A stretch of DNA of 64,000 nt from Callipepla californica brunnescens (lineage: Eukaryota; Chordata; Aves; Galliformes; Odontophoridae): positions 1,798,001 to 1,862,000 of the forward strand of contig JALIRH010000019.1 in the NCBI GenBank assembly GCA_023055505.1. The letters are read 5' to 3'. Position 1 is the stretch's first letter; each line of letters opens with the position of its first letter. Shown here piece by piece: positions 12,701 through 53,501 of the stretch. Position numbers and translations under genes: made by a program. The notes below the pieces were generated by a model. The model was not told where the DNA came from and made no database searches. It saw only the letters and a program-made list of their open reading frames with translations.

Positions 12701-13662
12701 TCTCTTTCAGAAATTCCCGTGACAAGATTTCTATTTAAGATCCCACAATGCAGAACTGTTTGCAAGGAGAACTTTGTTTGAAAGAGTAACCAGGAATGAA
12801 CTGGTATTTAACTGCTTCGCACAATAGCAAGTATAATTTCAGGAGATGGACAGCAAGTGTGGATGCAGGATGCGGAGGGGCCTTAATGCTTGATTTTCTC
12901 ATTGTCTCAAGGGCAGGAAAGACCCTTAATTCCTCATTTTCTCCAATAGCTGTTTTTGTTTGTTTGTTTCTTTGTGTATGTGTTTTCTGAGTTAAACGGC
13001 CCCCAAGGGATGACAGCTCAAATCCTAGGCATTTACAGGCATGTACTGTTCCGGCACAGGTTTGTGTGTTTGCTTATTTCTCTTTTGTTCTGACATAAGA
13101 AGCCACGTACAATTCAAGCCTGCTGGGAGCTGCTGGCTGAACCACTCCCGGGTGATCAGTCAGGTCTCATACGTCACTTCTACTGCTCTACCTCTTGCAC
13201 GAGTAATTTAATTGGCTTGTGCTTTTCTTGCTAATGGCTTTCCCTGTCCCATAGTGCAGTCTCCCTTCTAAGAAGATGAATTTTCAAGCGTTTTTCCTTT
13301 TGCCCAGCTATTGATACAACAGCCACGTTGAATGACGGGCTCAGACCGGCACCTGACGGGCACGCACCGCCCAGCACGACGACCAGACGCGGAGTGCACG
13401 GCTGCTTCAAAGCAGAGCTGAAAGAAAACAAAAGGAGCCGCAGCCTGCCCCCACTTGTCGGACACACGTACACACAGACGTGTGGGTCGCTTGCTGATGC
13501 AGGCGCTCCCCAAAAGAAGGAAGAGAAAACGGAACAAGCGCACGCACGCGCCGCTCTCCTCCAGCGCGTCCCCGGTTCTCCCGGCCGCGAGGAGCCGCCG
13601 CCCCAGCCCCGCTTCTCCCGAGCGCGGCCTCCGCTGCCCTCCGCCGGCCCGGCCCCACGTAC
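6776..13662 (-). other. AP3M1 intron 1
   Basis: About 6.9 kb between the inferred 5' UTR exon and the first coding exon. It holds LTR-like copy A (8166-8501). No further exons or RNA genes were recognised. Confidence 0.65.
8166..8501. repeat. LTR-like interspersed repeat, copy A
   Basis: The segment shares long stretches with 30844-31170, for example GAGTCACGGCCTGAAGCAG, ATGGAGCACCTGGTGGAAGG and CTTGCTACTCTGCTGTCATT. Boundaries begin TGTA and end near ACA, its size is about 336 bp, and it has an internal splice-donor-like GAAGGTAAG, so a solo LTR of an avian endogenous retroelement is plausible. I did not recognise the family and saw no clean target-site duplication. No coding capacity is present. 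It lies in AP3M1 intron 1. Confidence 0.75.
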
Positions 13663-13750
13663 CTCCCCCTGCGCGGCGCGGCGCGTCCCGCTCCCGGGGC
13701 AGCGGCCAAGATGGCGGCGAGGCCCGGCTGCGCGCGGGGCCGCCCCCCGG
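13663..13750 (-). other. AP3M1: Predicted AP3M1 non-coding exon 1 (5' UTR)
   Basis: Because the first coding exon begins only three bases before ATG, a separate upstream 5' UTR exon is required. On the minus strand within the CpG island there is a good donor, GGGGGAG followed by GTACGTGGGG, with the exon side ending at 13663. The transcription start is inferred near the GCCATCTTGG (YY1-type) motif at 13707-13720. The upper boundary is a guess. Other donors in this GC-rich stretch are possible; transcript data would settle it. Confidence 0.5.
13707..13720 (+). promoter_or_regulatory. YY1-type motif in AP3M1/ADK-long island
   Basis: CAAGATGGCGGCGA contains the full AAGATGGCGGC promoter motif known to bind YY1. 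It overlaps the inferred AP3M1 start region and is antisense to that gene. Confidence 0.6.
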
Positions 13751-14070
13751 CGGAGGCGCGGTCGGCCGTGGCGCTGCCTGCGTCGAGCGGCGAGTAGCGG
13801 GCACCGCAGCGGCCGCTCCGCGGTCCCTCTCAGCCGCTCCTTCCGCGGCTCCGCGGCGCCCGCCGGCCTCACACCGCCCGCCGGCAGCTGCCGGCCTCGA
13901 GGGCGGGCGCGGGACGGGGACGGCTCGCGGGCGCTCGGAGGACGCGGGCGGGAGGGGCGGCGTCGCCCCTGGACGCGGCCGGTGGGGGCGGCGCGGCGCG
14001 CTCTCCTCAGGCGCCCGCGGGGCTCTCCGCTCCCCGCCTCACGGTGGCGGTGCCGCGCGGAGCAGGGCGG

Positions 14071-14090
14071 GCCGAGCCGAGCCGAGCCGA
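14071..14090 (+). repeat. (GCCGA)4 pentanucleotide repeat in ADK-long 5' UTR
   Basis: Four exact tandem copies of GCCGA end eight bases before the ADK-long start codon. They probably lie in the 5' untranslated region. Confidence 0.9.
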
Positions 14091-14098
14091 GCGCGAAG

Positions 14099-44578
<30,480 letters not shown>

Positions 44579-47500
44579 GTAAGCCCTTCATGGTGATATG
44601 CATGAGTACTATATGTGTTTTCTTTCCTGTATACGTGCATATGTAGAATTCTAAAGCAGAAATGTGTTTTCAGAAATAGCCTTTGCTCTTCATTGTTGTG
44701 TGCTGTATACTAAGTAACATTTCTGAAAACCAAACTATTATTAGTTTTTAAAATAGATGAAAAAAAAAGTCATTTGTGAAGATTTCTTACTGTGGTTGGT
44801 GCACATGCAGTTTAACTGTCTGTGTTCATCTCAGTTTGTCTTCATCTTACGTCAGTTTATGTACGGAAGCAGTTATGGTAATATTTGCTGTTTCTGTGCG
44901 GTTTGTCAAGAGGTGCCACACCCAAAGAAGCTTCAAGTTCAGATTCCAGTTTTAGGTCATCTCCTGCGTTCAGGCAAAATAACCCTTAGCTTTTATTTTG
45001 GAGTGCTGTATATAAAAATATAAAAACTTTATATGTGAAGCAGATACTGTATATTATGTCAAAGTTTTTGGACATGTATTTGGAAATGTAAAGTTGAAAT
45101 ACCAGTACATACTGTCTTTATTATATCCAGGGAGGATTCTGATGTTTTTATGCCAGCATTTTGAAAACCTTTTTCTTTGCCCCTCTTATGATACATTCTA
45201 AAACAAATACTGAAGTTTTTTCAGTTACTAACTTGTGAAGTGTATGTACGCCTTGGAAATGATGGGAGGCTTATCAGAACTCTGTGTAGTAACTGATTTG
45301 TTCAGCCAGAGTCCATTCTTAAGTGAGAGTAAGTGTTCACTGAGCAGAAGATGCCCAGGTTGGAAAATTCGTGGTTTCTGTGATCTGTATGCTTAGATGT
45401 ACAAATAACTCAATATTATAAGGCTTCTATTTCAGAATTTAGTTAAATTATTTTGCTCTTAAAGCTCTTCATGATGTGAAATAGTAGCATGCCAGTAGTA
45501 ACAATAACTATTGATAGCTGAAGAGCTATCCTCAGTGCCTTAAGCCCAGACTTGCTGCATCTATCACTGTTCTCTCTGTGCTGCCTGAAGAACTTGCTAT
45601 TTGAATGTCCTCTCAGCTATCCTTTAAATCCATATTATGTAACAACTTTTTTTTTTTTTTTAAGATAGTTTGTACGAAAGACTGTAGAAAATACTTTGCT
45701 TGTAAGCTCTTACATAAGTTTATTTATTCAGTGTCTTTTCTGTAATGACAAGTGGAATACTTGTACAAAAGTCCTATCTTCTGAATAAGATGAGCTCTTT
45801 AGGATTGGTTTCACATTTCTTTCCTTTAGGATAAAGATAGTGAGGGGTTTGTTCCCTTTTGTTTGCATCTGCACGACTAGATATAAACAAACAAACAAAA
45901 AAAAAAAACAACCCCAAACCTTTTTTTTTTTTTTTTCCAGCCAGCCCTTGCACACAATTGCTTATTTCTGTTATTACATTACCATTATTTTTGCATTATT
46001 TCATAGTACTATCAAAAACACTGGCAAGTAGTTTATCCACGTGTAAGGTGAATTAGGTATCTTAAATGAATTAGGATCTGTAGCTGTTAGATTTTTTCCA
46101 TGCTGAAAGTTTGCATGTTTCTCAGCAAGATCCTAGTTTTTCAAGCAGTAAAAATGCACTCTGATAATGAAGGTTTAATTCCTTTGGGGAAAGAAGCAGT
46201 GCGTGCTGAAAGCATTTGTGATTGAATTACTGACCAAATATAGTCTCCATGTTCTTTCTGCTGATGGAAAAAGACATTTAACTTATATTTGTACATCATG
46301 GTAATGTACCTGTGACATTAAAACTGCTAGAGCTCCTGGCGACAGACAGGCAACTGCAGTTGCCTTTGATCTGTAGATAAGATATTTTTTATGCACGCTA
46401 CTAATAGAGCGTTGGTGGACAGAATAATTATGATTAAATAAGCTAGACTGTTTAAAAAGATGCCTACTGTGAGTATAGAAACTTCTAGAACATTCAGGGG
46501 TTAAGCAGGAGTTAAATGACACTCAGGTCTGTGTTTTGGACAGTACAAGTTGTACTGTGTACGCAAGTTTTATTTGCACAATAGATACTGATTAAACAAT
46601 GTTTTGATGTGCAATATTTCATTTGAAGTAGTTGAAGCATACTGAAATCCTGTCTGATCTCTTGGAGCATGTTGTTTGTTACTTAACTGCGTCTTCTTAA
46701 ATGAAGGGTTGAACTCTTTTAAATAAAGAAAAGTCAGTAAAGCTACAGATTTATATAAGTGAGCTGAAAAGATCCTTTCTTCAGCTTTTCTTTGTTATCA
46801 CTAAGTTTCTCTTGAGATTTATGTGCTGTGGATGTGCTGTGAACCTTGTCGTCGTCTTGAATGTCATTGGATGCTTGTCTGGGGAAAAGCTGCAGTAGGT
46901 CGCTGTCACGTCATGTCAGGACAGGCTTGTGGAATTCTTCTAACACGTTATGTGCTGCTCTTTCTATACCATGTGAACTGTGTGGTGTGGAACAGATGAC
47001 AGAGTTGGACCTCAGAGCGCTTTTCAGTCCTCCAGTTGCCTTATTTGACTTACAGATTAATTATAATTATCCATACTTATAAATATATCAGAAAAGGATA
47101 GCTGCTTCTTATTTAAAAGAAATTCCGGCTCTGGGGAACAGGGTTTAGGGTAATTGTTGCTGATAGATTTATAGACTTAGTCTTCTTTTGAGTGTCCTTT
47201 TATTGAGAAGTTCTTCTGAGTATGTCCTAACATTTTAAAAGTCAAATACAAAGATGATTTTTTTTTTCCAATGACAAAATTAATCTGCTTAGAATATTTT
47301 ATCTTTCAGTCTTTGGTATGTTGACAGCTTTCATACTGACTTACCTGGTAAAGGCAAAGTCTGTGATACTCTTTGTGTAACAGTTCTGTGTTGACTTTCT
47401 CACTGTCAGACACCCTTCAGTTTCTTATGGGTCACTTTTAGCCCTTCCTCATAAAAACATAAATGTTGTTTGATAATGTGTGCTTTATCTCCCAAGATAA

Positions 47501-48660
47501 TTGGACTGGTTACACCCTGACTTGGCTTGATCGCGTTGTCCTTGAATCTTAGCTATCTAGAGAGATAAGTACAGCTACCAGCCGCTCTGACAGTTTAGCA
47601 TGATACCATGCCAATGCCACTCTTCTATTTTAAGAGTTATGAATGATTGCCTTTCTGGTAGTCGTCTGCAGGAAGAATAGCAGACAGGAAACAGTAATAT
47701 CTTGTCTGCACAGGTGAAAAGATGTCCAAGAGATGTTTCCTACATCCCCCAAGCTGTCTAATCCCATTTAATTTTGAAGGGAAAGAACAGAATTCCTTCT
47801 TGCAAGATGACTGAGGAAGCTTGGATTTAATTAGATTGATGAGGTCTACGCATATTTTTCTCCTTCTGAGAATAGTAAATAAGTGCAAACTGAGGGAAAT
47901 GGAGACATTTTCCTTAGCCATCTGTACAGTTCTTCTTACAGGAGTTGCTTCTGTTTTTAATTCTCAGAATCAGACAGAACAATTTTAACTGAAGGTCATG
48001 TTGACCAAGTACTTCTGAGTACGTGTGTATGCATGTGTTGTTGTCCACATCAAAAGTTACTGAGGAGAATAAATTTAAACTGCCTGCAGCAAGCACTGAG
48101 ATGTGACCTAAGTTATGTTGTCTTGGTGTTAAAGTAGAAATACTGAGTTTATTAATCAAGTCCCCAGTATGGCTAGAGTATTTTTTCACTGACACAGAGT
48201 AGTGTCTGCAAGGGTTTTGTCTGTAAGTAAAACTATCTTTTACCATAATATGGGCTGCAGCAAAATCTTGGTAGCATGACTGGCTTGTGTTAATTATGAG
48301 ACTAAAGTGCCTTATAAACACTGTGTGGAGTTTGGTGGTACCTCTGAGCTAAGCGGTGCTTGGATACAGTTATTTTAATACAGCTTGAGCTGCTGGTTGT
48401 ATAGTTTTATAGACTGTTTTGTTTAAGCAACTTTTGCCATGGCTGAGCACTTTATTTGAAGGGGAAGAAGTTAGCTGTATGGGAAAGTAGGAAATGTGGG
48501 ACATGTTTTGTGCCCCACAATTGCCTTGGCTTTCATAATTTAGCTTTTCTCGGAGATAAAGTCAATGAAGTGAGAAAGGAGAAGATAAAAGCTTTCTTTC
48601 TCTTCTGCCAGCTACTTGATGTGTTGCAGTCAGATGGGAGGACAGAGGTGTTGCTCTGCT

Positions 48661-48697
48661 GCAAATTTGCCAAGAAGATGCAAATTTGCCAAGAAGA
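48661..48697 (+). repeat. 19-bp tandem duplication with octamer motif
   Basis: GCAAATTTGCCAAGAAGAT is followed directly by a near-identical second unit. The junction creates ATGCAAAT, the POU octamer. It lies in ADK intron 3. Confidence 0.8.
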
Positions 48698-49256
48698 ATT
48701 TGTTTAGTTTGTTCTAAGTGGCACACATGCTATATAAGTACATTTTAGTAGAAAAACTGAACAAGGGAGGAAGGGACAGCTTGGGAATAGCTCGTTGGGT
48801 AACAGATACATTTTTGTATTATCTGTAGTATTTGATTTTTGTTCATTCAGAGTCTGAGTTCTGATTTTATTTAACCAAGGTATATATATGAAGGAAGCGA
48901 GTATTGGAAGGGTGAATCAAGGAGGCATGGAAATTTCAGAGGGCCTGAATGATGCCTGGGAAGGAGGAGGGAAACTTACAGCTGGGATTTTGATGGAGCA
49001 CTGGTATATTAGATAAATCCCTTCGACATTGTCTGAACCTGTTGGTGGGCATGTTGTAGTGGAGTTGACTTCTATTTGGTGTGAATTGCTACCTATCATA
49101 ACACTTAGGTGTGAAAGCTAAGGGACTAAAGCCCACATGGCAGCAATACTTCACTGACGGTTCATTGTGCAGCAACCAACAGTGAATGCAGTGGACGCAA
49201 AATTTTGAAGCTCTCTGTCTCATGCTGTTGGAATCACCCAAGTGAGAATGTATTGT

Positions 49257-49273
49257 GCCACTAGAGGGTGTAG
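49257..49273 (+). promoter_or_regulatory. CTCF-like motif 1
   Basis: GCCACTAGAGGGTGTAG matches the CTCF core CCASYAGRKGGCRSY except at the C and S positions near the end. Occupancy is not known from sequence. Confidence 0.4.
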
Positions 49274-49803
49274 TTGATCATGAGTAATGCTCTCGAAGTT
49301 TTTATCTATTGCATTTAGGATTTTCTGTCCTGTTCGCCCACAGTCTCCCTTAAATACCTTTTTTTTTTTTTTCCTTTATCCACCTGCTTCCTCCCTCCCC
49401 CCACCATTGAAAAACCCACTGAGATGGTAAAGGTTGTTGGAGGAGGAGGGGGAGAGGTACTAAAATATCAAATACTAAGCTTTAAATCTTTTGTCAGCCT
49501 ACTCAACATATGCTGACAACATAAATGATTTGCGTGGTTGGGGCAATGTGTGAACCTGTCACGAATGTCTGTCAAAGCTCTCGAGTTACTTTATGTAATA
49601 TATCTCACAGGCACTTCTGAGTGGATTCGTATGTAATATGGAAAAAGATTTTGCAATGAAGTAACATGGAGAACACATTATGGCAAGAACGAGGTGCCCA
49701 GCTTTAAGAAAATGTTCCCCATTTGTCATTTTCATGAAATGTTGTTTAACTGTTTTTTTTTTTCCAAATCATCTATCGTACCAGCCTGTTTGTTATTGTA
49801 GTA

Positions 49804-49982
49804 CATGGTTGTCCAACCTTTTTGGCTTTTCTGGGCTGCTTTGAAGAGAAATTGTTTTGGGCCAGATATAAAATGCATAATGTAGTTAATGGAAGTAACT
49901 AATCATCTTGTTTCTTTTATTTTTTTATTAAAACACAAAAAAGGGCAGCAAGAACATTAAGCTAGTGGGTTGGACACACCTG
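49804..49982. mobile_element. 179-bp hAT-like MITE with 8-bp target-site duplication
   Basis: The left end CATGGTTGTCCAACC and the reverse complement of the right end, CAGGTGTGTCCAACCC, form imperfect terminal inverted repeats. They are flanked by TTGTAGTA (49796-49803) and CTGTAGTA (49983-49990), 7 of 8 identical, the duplication length of hAT elements. The interior is AT-rich and non-coding. The hAT assignment rests on duplication length and end sequence. Confidence 0.7.
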
Positions 49983-51827
49983 CTGTAGTAGTTTGTGTGG
50001 AAACTTTTATTAAAGCGTTTACAGTGGAATTATTTATTTTTACAAAATTACGTGGTTGCTAGAACTGCTAAAAATCAAAACTTCCAAAATGCTGTTTTTA
50101 ATGAATAACTAGCTTCTTAGAATCATCTGTTTCATGAATTATCACCTTTTCCCGTAGCAAATAGAAGTTCTTCTGTGTATTGGCACTGTACTATGGTGTG
50201 TTACCAAGCACAGAGAGTAAACTTGATGCTTGGGACTTCTTTGGGGTTAGAATGATCAGTGTTCTATGCCTATCCAAAAAACATGCAAATGTGATGAAGG
50301 AAACCGACTGTTGGGAAGAATTCCGCTGATCTGAACTGCATTTCGTTAATCCTGTTCTTTGAGTTGTTGGCTCCCTCTGTAGAAATTATTTTAAATTGCA
50401 TTTTGATTTCCCTGGAATTGCTTTATTGTTTCTGTGGTATGTATTGAAGCTTGACTCATGTGTATGAGAAGAATGTTTTCTATTTAGCTGCAAAATTTCT
50501 CTTTCAAATTCCTCTCTTCTTTCCTCTGCCTTTCTGACTATTCTTCTGAACGCAGCACTGGTTCAAGTTAGTGCTATACAAATTGTCTTATGGATTTATT
50601 GGTGACTGAGGATCCTGCAGGAAATTTCCAAAACTGAATTCTAAATGGTAGCATAAATGCCTTCTCCTAGTCTGATGGAGATACATTTTACATTTGCTTC
50701 CATTTAAAATGAGCAATTGCATGTGTTTGATTATATTATAAATTTCATTTTACGTGCTTCTGCTGTGGCACCTAAATCAATGAATTGTACTAGTGTATCA
50801 GTACAATCTTATAAAGCAACCTTTTACCTCTGTATATATCAATTTGTATGTATAGTTTATTAAAACAAAACTGTAGGCTTTGTTTGATCATTCTGAGATG
50901 CCACTTGTTAAACAGCTCTTGAAAATTGGTGTTGATTCAATTCTGCAGATACTAGCTATGGTTAGGAGGTAAAAATAAAGCTTGTGCCCTCTGATGAGCC
51001 TGGTTGTGTTGCATCGGTTACTTCACTCCCACTGCTGTGTGACACAATGCTCCCATGGTAATAGGTGTAAGGGGGGCTGAGGCACAAGGAGAAGGATGAA
51101 TGTGAAAGCCAATAGAGAATCAGACGTATTTTGTGTGAGTGTAAGTCATATGGGAAGCAAAAGGGAAAGATCTGAAAACATCTGCTAGAGGAAGTTAAGG
51201 TCAATCTGCTTAAATCAAATTATGAATGTTCCAAGTGTTGGAGGTATTGTTCTTCTGTAGTCTTGCTATGCTGTGACTGACCTCATCTATTAATTTTTCC
51301 CACTCTTACCATCAAGATATTTTCAAGTACCTTTTTCTACTCTTAGTAGCGCTACTGCATTACGAATGGTACAGCAGAGATATCAAAAGATTATCCAAGG
51401 GAAAGATACTTCATAATATTCCTAACTACAATTCCAAGTCAAATTGAAGAGCTTTGAGAAGCTGCAACAGCAATGATTATTGAGCTAGGTTGACCTTGGA
51501 TAATCATTTATTATGGTCTGACTATTTATTAAGGTATAATTGGGTGAACATTGAGATTGACACCCTTAATTGGTGTGTATACTTCATGTACTGTGTGTAA
51601 AGCAAGATAATACTACTTTGCTTTTGCTGCCTCTTCCTGGAATTACTGTCAAGCACAGACTAGCAGATAGTCCACAGCATTAAATGGAATGCCCAGACTT
51701 AAGAAGTTCAAGCATTCTCAATGCCTGTGAAGGGTTTCAACTTGCCACTGAGTGGTAATAACAAAAACTTCAAAGACTTCAAGAAATACTTGCACCCTGT
51801 TGTCTCTGCTGTTTCCATAAATGTTTG

Positions 51828-52550
51828 TAGTAGCTCTAAAAGTAATGCCTCCCGTGTGTTTCCATGGAAATTACAACGGACACTAGTTGTGCAATAACAC
51901 TCTCTTGATGGAACAAATTCTTAGCTATAAAATGCTATTTTTCAACATGGGATGTTTCGTACAGACGTGAGGGAGAAGTTTGTTGTAAGGAAGGCAGAGC
52001 ACTGGAACAAGCTGCCCACGGACATTGTGGACTCATTCTGTGGAGTTATTCAAGACCTGCCTGGACGCTTTCCTGTGCAACTTACTGTAGGGAACCTGCC
52101 TTAGTAGGGAGTTGAAAGGATGACATCCAGAGGTCCCTTCCAACCCCTGCAGTTCTGTGATCAGCTATGCATTTTGGCCAGCAGTGATCAAGACCTCCAT
52201 GCTATGCTTGTAAAAACCTGTACCAGCAGAGGTGACCCACCGCCACTACTTCTGAAATGCACTGTCCATGCCTTGCTGTGCTAGTGTTTGCTGTTTGGTC
52301 TCCAGAAACATTCAGTAAGCGTTGATGAAGGTCACTGGGTCCCCCTTTTTCCCCATGTGCAGAAACTCAGTGATGTACCTTTTGCTTTTTACACGCTTCT
52401 GTGTCAGGCTCCATTGTGTCAGAGCATCCCTCTGCTGCCATCTGTTGCACAGCAACAAAATGTAATGATATATTTACAGGACGGTTCAGCCTCTACTGCC
52501 ATACCTCCAACATCTGTCTCTGCTGACATTACTTTTGCAGCAGCTCTTGT
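51828..52550 (-). mobile_element. Decayed mariner-type transposon, copy 2, split by a CR1
   Basis: It belongs to the same family as 18817-19334: left end CTCTAAAAGTAATGCCTCC, right end GACATTACTTTTGCAGCAG, and matching interior such as the block with AACATCTGTCTC. About 212 bp of CR1 sequence (51950-52161) interrupts it; removing that leaves about 510 bp, close to copy 1. The transposase relic on the minus strand is broken by stops. Confidence 0.8.
51950..52161 (+). mobile_element. CR1 LINE 3' fragment inserted in mariner copy 2
   Basis: The plus strand contains a CR1-like peptide HWNKLPTDIVDSF, then CAAGACCTGCCTGGACGCTT, GTAGGGAACCTGCC and the CR1 terminal AGAGGTCCCTTCCAACCCCT followed by TTCTGTGATC. 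The 3' tail is a single short repeat unit. Flanks on both sides are mariner sequence, so the CR1 is the younger insertion. Confidence 0.9.
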
Positions 52551-53484
52551 AGTTTGGGCAGCCCACGATGGCTCAGAAAAATGAGGGTATTTCCCTAAAT
52601 GCTAATCTTAACTGTGTTTCTTGCTTTATGGAATATTCAATAGTCCTGTAAAAAGATGTTGCAGGCTTTATTCTGCATGAACTCAAATTATATACACGCT
52701 GTGATGCTGAGATATTAGTGGCTTGGCTATGAGCATGTGCTGACGTATTTGAAGACCAAGTTTTGTATATACAGATTAGTTCTTCCTTTGTGCTGTTGCA
52801 TATTTCATTCACTGTGTTGATCTCTTTTGGACTAGGATTGGGGTGCATTGCCATAAGATATTACCTTATTCTGCAGAGCATTCAAATTATTGTAGGGTCG
52901 CAATTTCTTAGTTAAGGTAGCTGGAAAGACTTCTGCATCTTTGTACACAATGAGTGCAGAACTTAGAACTGGATAAAATCTGACTGTAGAGAATTAGATT
53001 CCATTTTATGCAATGCTGTACTAAACTTGAAATGTTGAAATCTGGAAATGACTAATTGATCATTCTACTAGCTTGGAAAAATACGGTCTGTTTTAGTATC
53101 TCATAAAAAGAGAATGTAAATAAAGTTATTTCTGTGGGATGGTTCATTGCTGTTTGTGGAATTCATTTATGCAGCTCTTGCAGCGTGTTGTGCAGCTTGA
53201 TGTATCTGAAGAGAAAGAATGAGATCTGAACTTAACACGGTTTTTTTTCCTGCTCTTTTATGATGCTACTTAGACATTATTTTTTTCTCACTACCTTCTG
53301 GTGATGGCAGTGGATGCAGGAGTGTTACCCACCTGAGCATTTTATGAAATGTCATTAGTTTCTCAAATGCAGTGTGAGTGGAGGAGTATGTCAGAAAACC
53401 AACTGACATATTAAAATCATGTTTTTGTACAGCTTCTAATGAGCAGAACACAGTTATTGAAATTGTGGCTGTTAGTACTGATGT

Positions 53485-53501
53485 GGCCACAAGATGGTGC
53501 T
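53485..53501 (+). promoter_or_regulatory. CTCF-like motif 2
   Basis: GGCCACAAGATGGTGCT resembles the CTCF core with two mismatches, in the same orientation as the site at 49257. Confidence 0.35.
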
